DNA from: an uncultured Paracoccaceae bacterium
Lineage (GTDB): Bacteria > Pseudomonadota > Alphaproteobacteria > Rhodobacterales > Rhodobacteraceae
Direction of reading: 5' to 3'
Length of the DNA: 64,000 bases
Assembly (NCBI GenBank): GCA_947503965.1
Contig: CANNFU010000005.1
Coordinates: 124,001-188,000 of the forward strand
In this document: positions 19,775-28,492 of the stretch, piece by piece
How the letters are laid out: each line of letters starts with the position of its first letter
How positions within the stretch are numbered: position 1 is the first letter of the stretch
Notes under the pieces: model-generated
Databases searched by the model: none
Seen by the model: the letters and a program-made list of their open reading frames with translations, nothing else
Told to the model about the DNA's origin: nothing
Made by a program: the position numbers and the translations under genes

Positions 19775-19851
19775 TGGTAGGCCCGGCAGGACTTGAACCC
19801 GCAACCAAAGCGTTATGAGCGCTCTGCTCTAACCAATTGAGCTACAGGCCC
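19775..19851 (-). tRNA. tRNA with CAU anticodon, probably tRNA-Ile2 (lysidine type)
   Basis: A 77-nt cloverleaf with encoded CCA: acceptor GGGCCTG/CGGGCCT (with wobble pairs), D-arm TAGCTCAATTGGTTAGAGC, anticodon loop CTCATAA, and T-arm GCGGGTTCAAGTCCTGC. The CAT anticodon could be elongator Met or Ile2. The variable-region pattern TTGGTTGC and the overall resemblance to E. coli ileX favour tRNA-Ile(CAU), whose C34 is modified to lysidine by TilS to read AUA. The tRNA call is firm; the amino-acid identity is less so. Confidence 0.93.
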
Positions 19852-20136
19852 TTCACGCTGTCCGGGGTATGCAGAACCGGCCCAAGGGTCAAGATGGAAA
19901 TGATGGTGTTATGGTCGGCGGCGGCAAGGGTATACCGGGTAAACCACATGACCGCCGCCGCCAGATCCAGCGAGACAGAAAGTACGTGAGGAGGGTGCTT
20001 TGTCTCGTCCCTTCAATGCCATTCAAATTCTTAACAAACGTTCAACGCAATCGATTTTATTGCCATTCATTCGGCTCTGGCGTTGCGCTGGCCGGGGCCA
20101 TCGGCTATCGCAGCCGCACCGGTGAAAAGGGGTGTG
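19852..20136. other. 285-bp gap between tRNA and purM
   Basis: No gene is seen. A long imperfect inverted repeat (GGCGGCGGC near 19917 with GCCGCCGCC near 19953) could fold in the purM leader. No known riboswitch is recognised. Confidence 0.4.
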
Positions 20137-21180
20137 ATGATGACCAAAAACGGCCTGACCTACGCAGATGCGGGCGTTGATATCGATGCGGGCAACACAT
20201 TGGTCGAACGGATCAAACCCGCCGCCAAACGCACCGCGCGCCCCGGCGTCATGGCCGGGCTTGGCGGGTTCGGCGCGTTGTTTGATCTTAACGCCGCCGG
20301 ATATACCGACCCGGTTCTGGTCGCTGCGACCGACGGTGTGGGAACAAAGCTGCGCATCGCAATCGACACAGGCAATGTGGACACAATCGGGATTGATCTG
20401 GTGGCCATGTGCGTGAACGATCTGGTCTGTCAGGGCGCAGAGCCATTGTTTTTCCTTGATTACTTCGCGACCGGCAAGCTGGATCTGGATCAGGCGACGC
20501 GCATCATCGAAGGGATCGCCGCCGGGTGTGCTGCGTCGGGTTGCGCGCTGATCGGTGGCGAGACGGCTGAGATGCCCGGCATGTATCATGCGGGCGATTT
20601 TGACCTTGCCGGATTTGCAGTGGGGGCGATGGAACGCGGCGCGGAGCTGCCGGCGGATGTTGCAGTGGGCGATGTGCTGTTGGGGTTGGCGTCAGACGGG
20701 GTGCATTCAAATGGCTATTCGCTGGTGCGGCGGATTGTCGAGATGTCCGGGCTGGGCTGGGATGATGCCGCACCATTTGCCGATGATACGCTGGGTGCGG
20801 CATTGCTTGCGCCCACGCGGCTTTATGTCAAACAGGCGCTTGCCGCGGTGCGGGCCGGGGGCGTGCATGCGTTGGCCCATATCACAGGCGGCGGGCTGAC
20901 GGAAAATCTGCCCCGCGTGCTGCCCGACGGGATGGGTGCTGATATTGACCTGAACGCATGGGATCTGCCGGCCGTTTTCGGGTGGCTTGCCCAGACCGGT
21001 GGGATGGAACAGACCGAGATGCTGAAAACCTTTAACGCGGGGATCGGCATGGTGCTGGTGGTCAAGGCAGACAGAGCCGCCGCATTGACCGAACTGCTGA
21101 CCGATGCGGGCGAGCGGGTGCATGAATTGGGCACCGTCACGGCGGATGCCAGCATCCGCTACAAAGGCGCGCTTTTGTGA
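20137..21180 (+). CDS. purM: Phosphoribosylformylglycinamidine cyclo-ligase (AIR synthase)
   Basis: The protein has 347 residues, normal for PurM. It shows [15 protein letters not shown] near the N terminus, GGFGALFD, the nucleotide-binding ATDGVGTKL, the [17 protein letters not shown] signature and [13 protein letters not shown]. It closes the imidazole ring in de novo purine synthesis (FGAM to AIR, ATP-dependent). An ATGATG doublet gives starts 20137 or 20140 with GAAAAGGGG upstream. Its stop overlaps the purN GTG, so they are coupled. Confidence 0.97.
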   Translation: MMTKNGLTYADAGVDIDAGNTLVERIKPAAKRTARPGVMAGLGGFGALFDLNAAGYTDPVLVAATDGVGTKLRIAIDTGNVDTIGIDLVAMCVNDLVCQGAEPLFFLDYFATGKLDLDQATRIIEGIAAGCAASGCALIGGETAEMPGMYHAGDFDLAGFAVGAMERGAELPADVAVGDVLLGLASDGVHSNGYSLVRRIVEMSGLGWDDAAPFADDTLGAALLAPTRLYVKQALAAVRAGGVHALAHITGGGLTENLPRVLPDGMGADIDLNAWDLPAVFGWLAQTGGMEQTEMLKTFNAGIGMVLVVKADRAAALTELLTDAGERVHELGTVTADASIRYKGALL

Positions 21181-21779
21181 CCAAACGGGTTGCGATCCTG
21201 ATCTCGGGCGGCGGATCGAATATGGTCGCGCTTGTCAAATCAATGACGGGCGACCATCCCGCGCGGCCGGTGCTCGTGATCTCGAACGATCCGCAGGCGG
21301 CTGGGCTGGCGAAGGCCCGCCAGCTTCATATCCCGACCTTTGCAATTGATCACAAACCCTTCGGCAAGGATCGGGCCGGTTTCGAAGCCGCCTTGCATCA
21401 GGCGTTAACGACCGCAAAACCCGATATCATTTGCCTTGCGGGTTTCATGCGTATTCTGACCCCTGATTTCATCGCGAAATGGGGTGGGCAGATGCTGAAC
21501 ATTCACCCATCACTGCTGCCGAAATACAAAGGGTTGCACACCCACGCGCGGGCGCTGGAGGCCGGTGATACCGTTCATGGCTGCACCGTGCACGAGGTGA
21601 CTGCCGCGCTGGATGACGGGCCCATTCTGGGTCAGGCACAGATGGCCATACAGGCAGGCGACACGCCCGATACGCTGGCTGCGCGTTTGCTGCCGCTTGA
21701 ACATGCGCTTTATCCGGCCGTGTTGCGCCGCTACGCCAGCGGTGACAGAACCCCGGTCTTGCTGGACAATTGGGACTGA
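21177..21779 (+). CDS. purN: Phosphoribosylglycinamide formyltransferase
   Basis: The protein has 200 residues. ISGGGSNM near the N terminus binds the phosphoribosyl group. The catalytic set is the [21 protein letters not shown]-type loop (seen here as [13 protein letters not shown] and HTHARAL), with conserved Asn and His and a later Asp ([10 protein letters not shown]). It transfers formyl from 10-formyl-THF to GAR. The GTG start overlaps the purM stop by four bases. Confidence 0.96.
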   Translation: MTKRVAILISGGGSNMVALVKSMTGDHPARPVLVISNDPQAAGLAKARQLHIPTFAIDHKPFGKDRAGFEAALHQALTTAKPDIICLAGFMRILTPDFIAKWGGQMLNIHPSLLPKYKGLHTHARALEAGDTVHGCTVHEVTAALDDGPILGQAQMAIQAGDTPDTLAARLLPLEHALYPAVLRRYASGDRTPVLLDNWD

Positions 21780-21858
21780 TCCACTTTCTTTTATGCGCCG
21801 GATCGCTTAAACACGGGCCATCGGGTGGGCGGGGGTCCTAACGAGTAACGGAACAATA

Positions 21859-23016
21859 ATGAAAACAATCACGACGACCGATGCTTTGGCCGCGTTTTGT
21901 GCCGAAGCTGCGAAACGTCCCTATGTTACTGTCGATACAGAATTTCTGCGCGAGCGGACCTATTATTCAAAGCTGTGTCTGGTCCAACTGGCCTATCAGG
22001 ATGAGGCGGGCGAGGATGCGGTTCTGGTCGATCCGCTGATTGATGGTTTGTCGCTTGAACCGCTTTACGACCTCTTTCGCGATGTCGGCGTGGTCAAGGT
22101 ATTCCACGCTGCGCGTCAGGATCTTGAGATCTTCTTCGTCGATGCGGGCGTGATCCCTGAACCGCTGTTTGACACGCAGGTGGCCGCCATGGTCTGCGGC
22201 TTTGGCGAACAGGTCGGGTACGAAACACTGGTGCGTAAGATCGCGAAATCCGATTTGGATAAATCCTCGCGCTTTACCGACTGGTCCCGGCGTCCGCTGA
22301 CGGATGCGCAGGCGAAATACGCGCTGGCTGACGTGACGCATTTGCGTGATATCTATGAATACCTGTCTGACAGGCTGAACCAGTCCGGTCGCAAGAAATG
22401 GGTGGCCGAGGAAATGGCCGTACTCAAAGACCCTGCCACCTATCAGGCGAACCCTGATGAGGCATGGAAACGGGTCAAGACCCGCACCACATCGGGCAAG
22501 TTTCTGGCCATCGTGCGCGAACTGGCCCGGTTCCGCGAGATTTACGCGCAGGAACGCAATGTGCCGCGCAACAGGGTGTTCAAGGATGATGCGCTGGTCG
22601 AACTGGCCTCGACCAAACCGCAAAACGAACAGGATCTGAGCCGGTCCCGCCTTTTGCTGCGCGAGGCACGCAAAGGCGATATCGCCCAGGGTATTCTGAC
22701 CAGTATTCAGGCCGGTCTTGCCGTCAAACCCGAAGACATGCCCAAACCCGATAACAGCCGGGCCAAACTGCAGGTGAACCCGGCCCTGGCGGATATGCTG
22801 CGGGTCTTGCTGAAGTCCAAGACCGACAACGAAGGTGTCGCGCAAAAGCTGATCGCCTCATCCGCCGATCTGGATGCGCTGGCAGCGGGCGAACGAGATG
22901 TCCCAGCCTTGAAAGGCTGGCGGCGCGAGGTCTTCGGCGATGACGCGCTGCGCTTGTGCGAAGGGCAGGTGGGTCTTGCGGTCAAGGGGCAAAAGGTTGT
23001 CACCGTCTCCCTTTGA
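21859..23016 (+). CDS. rnd: Ribonuclease D
   Basis: The protein has 385 residues. The N-terminal DEDDy exonuclease domain has YVTVDTEFLRERTYY (D, E), VFHAARQDLEIFF (D) and YALADVTHLRDIYEYL (Y, D). One or two HRDC domains follow (LAIVRELARFREIYAQERN; ADMLRVLLKSKTDNEGVA). It trims tRNA 3' ends and other structured RNAs. An independent ribosome site is unclear, but the N terminus matches the family. It follows purN by about 80 bp and could be cotranscribed. Confidence 0.96.
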   Translation: MKTITTTDALAAFCAEAAKRPYVTVDTEFLRERTYYSKLCLVQLAYQDEAGEDAVLVDPLIDGLSLEPLYDLFRDVGVVKVFHAARQDLEIFFVDAGVIPEPLFDTQVAAMVCGFGEQVGYETLVRKIAKSDLDKSSRFTDWSRRPLTDAQAKYALADVTHLRDIYEYLSDRLNQSGRKKWVAEEMAVLKDPATYQANPDEAWKRVKTRTTSGKFLAIVRELARFREIYAQERNVPRNRVFKDDALVELASTKPQNEQDLSRSRLLLREARKGDIAQGILTSIQAGLAVKPEDMPKPDNSRAKLQVNPALADMLRVLLKSKTDNEGVAQKLIASSADLDALAAGERDVPALKGWRREVFGDDALRLCEGQVGLAVKGQKVVTVSL

Positions 23017-23074
23017 TCTGGACCTCTGCCGGACTTGACCCTACATCCAGCGTATTACGCAAAAAGGCAGGCCC

Positions 23075-23482
23075 ATGGCAAACCCGGACTTTGAAGAACT
23101 GGTTGAAACCTTTGAATTCCTTGATGATTGGGAAGACCGCTATCGGCATGTGATTGATATGGGCAAGGCGATGCCACCCCTGGAAGACGCGCTGCGCGTG
23201 CCCGCAACCAAAGTTGATGGCTGCGCCAGCCAGGTCTGGCTGGTCCCGCAGATCAAGGATGGTGTGTTTACGTTCCGCGGCGAAAGCGACGCAATGATCG
23301 TGCGCGGGCTGATCGCGGTGCTGCTGGCGCTTTATAACGACCAACCGGTCGCCGAGGTCGGCAAAATCGACGCCGCCGCCGAATTGGGGCGGCTTGGGCT
23401 GAACGATCATCTATCCGCGCAACGCTCCAACGGGCTGCGGGCAATGGTTGAGCGGATCAGAGCAACGGCGGCGGCTGCATAG
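23075..23482 (+). CDS. sufE: SufE-family cysteine desulfuration protein
   Basis: The protein has 135 residues. It has the FEFLDDWEDRYRHVIDMGKAMPPL N-terminal helix pattern (given in parts) and the acceptor cysteine C50 in KVDGCASQVWL. SufE takes persulfide sulfur from SufS and stimulates its activity in Fe-S cluster assembly. No suf operon is nearby; in Rhodobacterales sufE often stands apart as here. Confidence 0.95.
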   Translation: MANPDFEELVETFEFLDDWEDRYRHVIDMGKAMPPLEDALRVPATKVDGCASQVWLVPQIKDGVFTFRGESDAMIVRGLIAVLLALYNDQPVAEVGKIDAAAELGRLGLNDHLSAQRSNGLRAMVERIRATAAAA

Positions 23483-23607
23483 AGCTTGGTGGTTTGGAAG
23501 TTTGCGGACACAGCGGACATTGCTCTGATTTGTAGTCTTCGAGTAACATTTCGCAGTGTAGCACCTTGCAAGCGAATGGGTCTTTTGGGGAACTTAGGGA
23601 GAGTTGG

Positions 23608-23826
23608 ATGAGGTTTGATTATGGTGATGCGGTGAAAATTACTGCGGACGCACCAATCAAGTATTTGAAATTTGGTGCTTTTGGCAGCATATGCGGAGTT
23701 GACGAAAGCGTTCAAAATGAACGGTCAAAGGAATTCAATGTCGGACAAGGGACGCCCATATACCTTGTCGAATTTGCGACAGGTCAGGCCATAGAAGTGC
23801 CTGAAATCTACCTGAAACCCCAGTAG
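23608..23826 (+). CDS. Small hypothetical protein, DUF4926/SH3-like
   Basis: The protein has 72 residues with an AGGGAGAG ribosome site before ATG 23608. The pattern GDAVKI...G.FGSICGVDES...G.PIYLVEFATGQAIEVPEIYLKP is that of small SH3-like beta-barrel proteins (DUF4926-type: GDxV, GxxGxVV, YxVEF, EVPxxxL). Such proteins have been annotated as immunity or accessory proteins, but no toxin is seen next to it. The gene is less GC-rich than its neighbours, which hints at later acquisition. Function unknown. Confidence 0.65.
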   Translation: MRFDYGDAVKITADAPIKYLKFGAFGSICGVDESVQNERSKEFNVGQGTPIYLVEFATGQAIEVPEIYLKPQ

Positions 23827-23869
23827 CTCTGGGCTCAAAGCGGCCACCCGACCCATCCCGCATCACTAA

Positions 23870-24502
23870 CTAGAGCTTCGCCAGAGTCCCACTCAAATCA
23901 CCATAGCCGGTAACCCGACGCTCAAACTGCAAACCCAGCCGATCCGCGCACTCCTGTGCTTTCTCGGTCAACTTCGGATCATCCGTCTGCGCCTGATAGA
24001 CCAGTTTTTCATAATTCCCGAAATACATATCGCGTAAATCAGGATGACGGTTCAGGCCCAGTGGTTCCCAGACAAAGGCATCAAACTGACGGACCAGAAA
24101 ATCCGTCAGGTAAAACGCTGTCATCTCATTGCGGGCTGCAAAGGCATCATTGCCTTCAAAGAAAGAATAACAGTGCGGGCCTGCGACCATACCCACACCC
24201 ATCTCATCACAGGCGGCTTGCAATAGCCCGCCCGTACCGCAATCGGCGTAAACGACAAAGACGGACGCATAGTCATCACGATGCTTTGCAACCGCGTCAC
24301 GTACCGTCGGGACAATCTGGTCGGGATGATTGTGCAGAATGGCGGGCAAGCATTGCAGGTCCAGATGATCCCACCGGTTCGCCGCCTTCAGCGCCAATAT
24401 TTCGCGGGCCAGCGCACCGCAGGCAATCAGCAGAACGCGACCCTGACCACTTGGGGCAAGCCCCTTGGTGGTCAGGGTCGCGTCTGCGACCGGATTGGTC
24501 AT
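23870..24502 (-). CDS. DUF1638 domain protein of the corrinoid module
   Basis: The protein has 210 residues. The domain opens with RVLLIACGALAREI and contains the cysteine-containing YADCGTGG, LLQAACDEMGV and GPHCYSFFEG, a His/Cys-rich pattern suggesting metal binding. From family knowledge, DUF1638 proteins sit beside corrinoid proteins and methyltransferases in bacteria that demethylate methylamines or betaine; their reaction is not established. The ATG overlaps the stop of a 51-residue membrane protein (ATGA), so it is coupled to it. Confidence 0.85.
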   Translation of the reverse strand: MTNPVADATLTTKGLAPSGQGRVLLIACGALAREILALKAANRWDHLDLQCLPAILHNHPDQIVPTVRDAVAKHRDDYASVFVVYADCGTGGLLQAACDEMGVGMVAGPHCYSFFEGNDAFAARNEMTAFYLTDFLVRQFDAFVWEPLGLNRHPDLRDMYFGNYEKLVYQAQTDDPKLTEKAQECADRLGLQFERRVTGYGDLSGTLAKL

Positions 24503-24654
24503 GTTTTCCAACGCACCAGGGCTGTGATCGCCAGTATCGCAATGGCTGCACCGGACAGCGCGGCTGTCCCAAGGCTTTGCGTCAGCAAGGCAACTGTCAG
24601 CCCCGCCGCGCCTATAGCGCCCAGAAGAATTGTCAGATAAATGGTCAGCGGCAT
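24499..24654 (-). CDS. 51-residue membrane protein in the corrinoid operon
   Basis: The product is MPLTIYLTIL... ending ...LVRWKT, 51 residues with two hydrophobic segments (about 3-24 and 30-46). A strong GGAGG ribosome site stands seven bases before ATG 24654, and the stop overlaps the DUF1638 start. It sits between the corrinoid protein and DUF1638, so it is probably part of the same unit. No family is recognised. Confidence 0.75.
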   Translation of the reverse strand: MPLTIYLTILLGAIGAAGLTVALLTQSLGTAALSGAAIAILAITALVRWKT

Positions 24655-24704
24655 ATCATCCTCCGTTTTCAAGCAGATAGGGACGATATGCAGGCTTTTA
24701 AAGA

Positions 24705-25409
24705 TCAGGCCGGTGCGCCCTGATTGTGCTTGCGCGCCATGAACGTCTTGGCCGTTTCCACCGCGACAGCCGCGTCGCGGCAATAAGCGTCAGCGCCGAT
24801 GGCCTTGCCAAATTCCTCGTTCAAAGGCGCGCCACCAACCAGCACCACATAGTCGTCCCGCAGACCTTTCTCGACCATCGTGTCGATCACGACCTTCATG
24901 TAAGGCATTGTCGTTGTCAGCAGGGCGGACATGCCCAAGATATCAGGTTGTTCGGTTTCCAGTGCGTCAAGATACGCCTCAACCGCGTTGTTGATGCCCA
25001 GATCGACCACCTCGAACCCCGCACCTTCCATCATCATCGACACAAGGTTCTTGCCGATATCGTGAATGTCGCCCTTGACGGTGCCAATCACCATCTTGCC
25101 GACGCGCGGTGCGCCGGTTTCGGCCAAAAGCGGTTTCAGGATGGCCATGCCACCCTTCATCGCATTGGCGGCCAGCAGTACCTCTGGCACGAACAGGATA
25201 CCGTCCCGGAAATCGTGGCCGACGATGGTCATGCCGCCAACCAGCGCTTCGGTCAGAATGCGGTAGGGTGCCCACCCGCGTTCCAGCAGGATGTTCACGC
25301 CTTCCTCGATCTCTTCCTTCATGCCATCATAAAGGTCATCGAACATCTGCGCGACGAGGTCCTCGTCATTCAGTTCGGACAGGATGATGTCGTCTTCGTC
25401 GTCGGACAT
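24705..25409 (-). CDS. Corrinoid (B12-binding) protein of a methyltransferase system
   Basis: The protein has 234 residues. A four-helix cap domain (to about residue 95) is followed by the B12-binding Rossmann domain with GDIHDIGKN, in which H116 is the lower cobalt ligand, then SALLTTTM and VLVGGAPLN. This is the MtbC/MtgC/MetH-like class that carries a methyl group between a substrate methyltransferase and an acceptor. The acidic N terminus (MSDDEDD) is notable. GAGGG precedes the ATG. The methyl donor could be glycine betaine, methylamine or another compound; no MttB-type enzyme is in the window. Confidence 0.92.
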   Translation of the reverse strand: MSDDEDDIILSELNDEDLVAQMFDDLYDGMKEEIEEGVNILLERGWAPYRILTEALVGGMTIVGHDFRDGILFVPEVLLAANAMKGGMAILKPLLAETGAPRVGKMVIGTVKGDIHDIGKNLVSMMMEGAGFEVVDLGINNAVEAYLDALETEQPDILGMSALLTTTMPYMKVVIDTMVEKGLRDDYVVLVGGAPLNEEFGKAIGADAYCRDAAVAVETAKTFMARKHNQGAPA

Positions 25410-25540
25410 TGGACCCTCTTGGATAAGTCGTTTGATCAGTAGTGCGCCTGATTGGTTTTTCTGACCTGCACAATAGCGACATTCGCATATTCGTGACCGA
25501 CTTGCATTGCGTGTGTTCTTGAATTGTTCTAATAAAGATT

Positions 25541-26623
25541 ATGTCCGAACATCCGGTTCAGAAATCCCATCGCACTCCCGGCCGCGCGGCGGGGTCGAAC
25601 CCGGATGTCCGGTTTGACCGGGTAACGACAGAAGCGGTCGACGATGGCTGGGACCGTCACGACGAACTGCCCGTCCTGCGCACGCAAGTCAGCGAAGAGA
25701 TCGCGCGCACGGTTATTTCGCGCAACACATCCCCCGATTTATCCTTTGACCGGTCTATCAATCCCTATCGTGGTTGCGAACATGGGTGCATCTACTGCTT
25801 TGCGCGACCAAGCCACGCGTTTCTAGGCTTGTCGCCGGGGCTGGATTTTGAAACCAAACTGATCGCGCGGCCAAATGCGGCGGACCGGCTACGGGCAGAG
25901 CTGTCGCATCCGCGCTACAAGCCCGCCATGATCGGCATCGGGACAAATACCGATCCCTACCAGCCGATCGAAAAGGATCGCGGGATCATGCGCGATATCC
26001 TGATGGTCCTGCGTGATTTCAATCATCCGGTCGGCATTGTCACCAAGGGCACGCTGATCGAGCGTGACATCGATATTCTGGCCGAGATGTCCGCAAAGGG
26101 GCTGACGCGCGTCGGTATCTCTGTCACGACGCTCGATCCCAAAACATCCCGCGCGATGGAACCGCGTGTGCCACTGCCCGCTGCACGGTTGCGCACGATC
26201 CGGCGGCTGACAGATGCAGGCATTCCGGTGCGGGTCATGGTATCACCCGTGGTGCCCGCGCTGACGGATCATGAGCTTGAGGCGATTTTGGAGGCCGCAC
26301 ATGAGGCCGGGGCTGTTGCCGCATCATCAATCATCCTGCGTCTGCCACTCGAGGTCGCGACGCTGTTCCGCGATTGGCTCGCGGAACACTATCCTGACCG
26401 TGCGGCCAGGGTGATGGGACGGGTGCGTGAATTGCACGGCGGCAAGGATTACGATCCGGAGTTCGGCAAACGCATGGTCGGGCAGGGCGAATGGGCGGCG
26501 ATGATGCAGCAGCGGTTCAAACTGGCGGCGCGGAAACTGGGGCTCGACCGGTCCTTGCCGCCCTTGCGAACCGATCTGTTCGCCAAACCGCCCCAAGCCG
26601 GAGATCAGCTCGCCCTGTTCTAA
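25541..26623 (+). CDS. PA0069-family radical SAM protein
   Basis: The protein has 360 residues. The radical SAM cluster motif is in the segment PYRGCEHGCIYCFARP (CxxxCxxC), followed by TKGTLIERDIDIL and VSPVVPALTD, matching the SplB-related PA0069 family. It binds a 4Fe-4S cluster and cleaves SAM; the substrate is unknown, although the relation to spore photoproduct lyase suggests nucleic-acid or repair chemistry. It is divergent from the corrinoid operon and ends in a strong hairpin at 26756. Confidence 0.88.
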   Translation: MSEHPVQKSHRTPGRAAGSNPDVRFDRVTTEAVDDGWDRHDELPVLRTQVSEEIARTVISRNTSPDLSFDRSINPYRGCEHGCIYCFARPSHAFLGLSPGLDFETKLIARPNAADRLRAELSHPRYKPAMIGIGTNTDPYQPIEKDRGIMRDILMVLRDFNHPVGIVTKGTLIERDIDILAEMSAKGLTRVGISVTTLDPKTSRAMEPRVPLPAARLRTIRRLTDAGIPVRVMVSPVVPALTDHELEAILEAAHEAGAVAASSIILRLPLEVATLFRDWLAEHYPDRAARVMGRVRELHGGKDYDPEFGKRMVGQGEWAAMMQQRFKLAARKLGLDRSLPPLRTDLFAKPPQAGDQLALF

Positions 26624-26647
26624 GCGCATCAAGGGCCGAAATGTCGG

Positions 26648-26684
26648 AGCCTCCGGCGGCGGTGCTTTTAAACAAAAGAAGATG
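26648..26684 (+). repeat. GCCTCCGGCGG-type intergenic repeat (copy 2)
   Basis: GCCTCCGGCGGCGG, a T-rich patch, then AACAAAAGAAGATGG. It shares the order of elements with copy 1 at 4954-4990. It lies between convergent genes. Confidence 0.6.
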
Positions 26685-26755
26685 GACGTTTACGCCCAAT
26701 TAACCACGAGGGCGCATGCTGTGCAGACGGTACAGGCTGCGGAGCCGATGACCGT

Positions 26756-26807
26756 AACAGAAGAAGCCCCCGCCGGGCTGTTGGCGCGTGCGGGGGCTTC
26801 TTCTGTT
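26756..26807. terminator. Strong hairpin with 18-bp perfect stem between convergent genes
   Basis: AACAGAAGAAGCCCCCGC (26756-26773) is exactly complementary to GCGGGGGCTTCTTCTGTT (26790-26807), with a 16-nt loop. On either strand the right arm ends in a T-rich stretch. It separates the radical SAM gene from the homocysteine methyltransferase gene and can terminate both. Confidence 0.85.
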
Positions 26808-26818
26808 CAAAAATACCG

Positions 26819-26856
26819 CGGGGGGCCGCCGCAGGCGGTGGGGGCAGCGCCCCCTC
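26819..26856. repeat. G/C-rich palindromic repeat
   Basis: CGGGGGGCCGCCGCAGGCGG followed by GGGGGCAGCGCCCCC contains two short stems (CCGCC/GGCGG and GGGGGC/GCCCCC). This resembles dispersed GC palindromes of Rhodobacteraceae. It ends 13 bases before the stop of the methyltransferase gene. Confidence 0.55.
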
Positions 26857-26868
26857 TGACATAGGCCG

Positions 26869-27885
26869 TCAGGCGCGGCGGCGGCGTCCACGTCTTGGGC
26901 TGGCCGCAGGTCCGCCACCATCCGTGCCGTCGGAGGCCGAAGAAAACCCGCCAAGCGCCTGCGTGATTTCATCCAATGTCGGGGCATCCTCTTTGGGGCG
27001 CGTCTCCAACGCCTCGCGCATCGCGCGCAGGTGTTCTGGCGTCGTCCCGCAGCACCCGCCGATGATCGTCGCGCCGCAATTGCGGGCCAGCACAGCGTAA
27101 TCCGCCATCAGGTCCGGCGTGCCATCATAATGGATATGACCGTCATGATATTTCGGGATGCCCGCATTGCCTTTGGCGATGATAGGCAGGGTCGGACCTG
27201 CCGCTGCAAAGCCCAAAACAGTGCGCAGAAGATCAGAGGCCCCGACCCCACAATTTGCCCCAAAAGCAAGGGGTTGGTGCGTGATCTTGCCAACTTTCTT
27301 GACCATATCTGCAGATGTTAGACCCATCATCGTGCGGCCTGCTGTGTCAAAGCTCATGGTGCCGCACCACGGCATATCGGCCAGTGCAAACGCTTCTGCG
27401 GCGGCGATGAATTCCTCGGCCGCGCTGATGGTTTCGACCCAAAGCACATCCGCGCCACCGGCCTTGAGCCCTTCGGCCTGTTCGTGGAACATCTCGACCG
27501 CGTTTTCATGGGTCAGACTGCCCATCGGGGCCATGATCTCACCGGTTGGGCCGACCGAACCGGCGACGATCACAGGGCGACCGGCAGCATCTGCAACCTC
27601 GCGGCCTATTTCTGCGGCGGCTTTGTTGAGTTCGTGCACGCGCCCCTCTGCCCCGTGCAGTTTCAGACGCGATGCGTTTGCACCGAAGCTATTGGTCAGG
27701 AAGATATCACTGCCCGCAACAGCCGCACCCTTGTAAAGCGTTGTTATCTTTGCGGTTTCGTCCACATTCCAAAGTTCGGGCGCATCACCGGACATCAGCC
27801 CCATATTGAACAGGTTCGTCCCCGTCGCCCCGTCAGCCATCAGCCAGTCGCGTGTTTCGAGCAGCTTTGATAGGGCGTTTGTCAT
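26869..27885 (-). CDS. bmt: Homocysteine S-methyltransferase family protein (betaine-homocysteine methyltransferase-like)
   Basis: The protein has 338 residues. It opens with the LMADGATGTNLF barrel start. The zinc cysteines are in FGANCGVG and near the C terminus IIGGCCGTTPEHL. It transfers a methyl group to homocysteine to give methionine; betaine is the likely donor (Bmt), but S-methylmethionine or methylcorrinoid is possible. The start at 27885 has GGAGC at the right distance. The C-terminal tail is unusually basic (SPRRGRRRR). It is close to the corrinoid/DUF1638 genes although separated by the radical SAM gene. Confidence 0.85.
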   Translation of the reverse strand: MTNALSKLLETRDWLMADGATGTNLFNMGLMSGDAPELWNVDETAKITTLYKGAAVAGSDIFLTNSFGANASRLKLHGAEGRVHELNKAAAEIGREVADAAGRPVIVAGSVGPTGEIMAPMGSLTHENAVEMFHEQAEGLKAGGADVLWVETISAAEEFIAAAEAFALADMPWCGTMSFDTAGRTMMGLTSADMVKKVGKITHQPLAFGANCGVGASDLLRTVLGFAAAGPTLPIIAKGNAGIPKYHDGHIHYDGTPDLMADYAVLARNCGATIIGGCCGTTPEHLRAMREALETRPKEDAPTLDEITQALGGFSSASDGTDGGGPAASPRRGRRRRA

Positions 27886-28046
27886 GGTATTTGCTCCGCT
27901 TGAATGCATGCCGTCGTTGCCATGTCCGGTGCGCAACTGCAATGCGAAACCCCGCATATCAATTATGAATGCCGCGCAACTAAGGCGACATTTGGCATCG
28001 GCAGACCGGCACGGGACTCATCGGACCGATCCTGATGTGTCTTTGA

Positions 28047-28361
28047 TTAATACTCTTTCAAAAGCTGCGCTTTTGCTTCGACCAGGAACTCTTCCATCTT
28101 GGTGCGGATTGTCGTCTCATCCGCCTTGTCGCCCAGATCGCCGGATACTTTGCGATAGACGTCCTCGTGCCCGGCTTCTTCGAAATCGGATTTCACGACT
28201 TCTTTTGCATATTCGGCCGCATCGTCGCCTGATTTGCCCAGCAACCCTGCCGCCCAAAGGCCCAGCAATTTATTGCGCCGCGCCTCGGCCTTGAACTGCA
28301 TTTCGGCGTCATGGGCGAATTTCGCTTCAAAGGCGTGTTCGCGATCGTCAAAGGTATTCAT
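28047..28361 (-). CDS. F1-ATPase inhibitor zeta subunit (DUF1476)
   Basis: The protein has 104 residues and starts MNTFDDREHAFEAKFAHD, the conserved inhibitory N terminus of the alphaproteobacterial zeta protein (described in Paracoccus denitrificans), followed by RRNKLLGLWAA and a C-terminal helical pair. It blocks ATP hydrolysis by the F1F0 complex. It is divergent from purC, an arrangement I recall as common in the order. Confidence 0.92.
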   Translation of the reverse strand: MNTFDDREHAFEAKFAHDAEMQFKAEARRNKLLGLWAAGLLGKSGDDAAEYAKEVVKSDFEEAGHEDVYRKVSGDLGDKADETTIRTKMEEFLVEAKAQLLKEY

Positions 28362-28492
28362 GGTGACCTCGTGATTAGATTATCGGTTGTCTTTGATATG
28401 CCCTCGCAGGTGCTTGCCCGCAAGGGGGCCTTGCACTATGACCCGGACTTAACGCAGCCCATGATGGGCAGGCGGATCGTTAAGGGGTAGTG

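Noticed and set aside
26682-26864. Frames inside the convergent gap after the radical SAM gene
   Set aside because: They cover a perfect 18-bp hairpin and GC repeats; no family pattern.
27886-28046. Possible SAM riboswitch or hammerhead-like core (GATGAGTCC) upstream of bmt
   Set aside because: No conserved SAM-II or SAM/SAH core, and the hammerhead partner strand with GAAA is missing; chance match.
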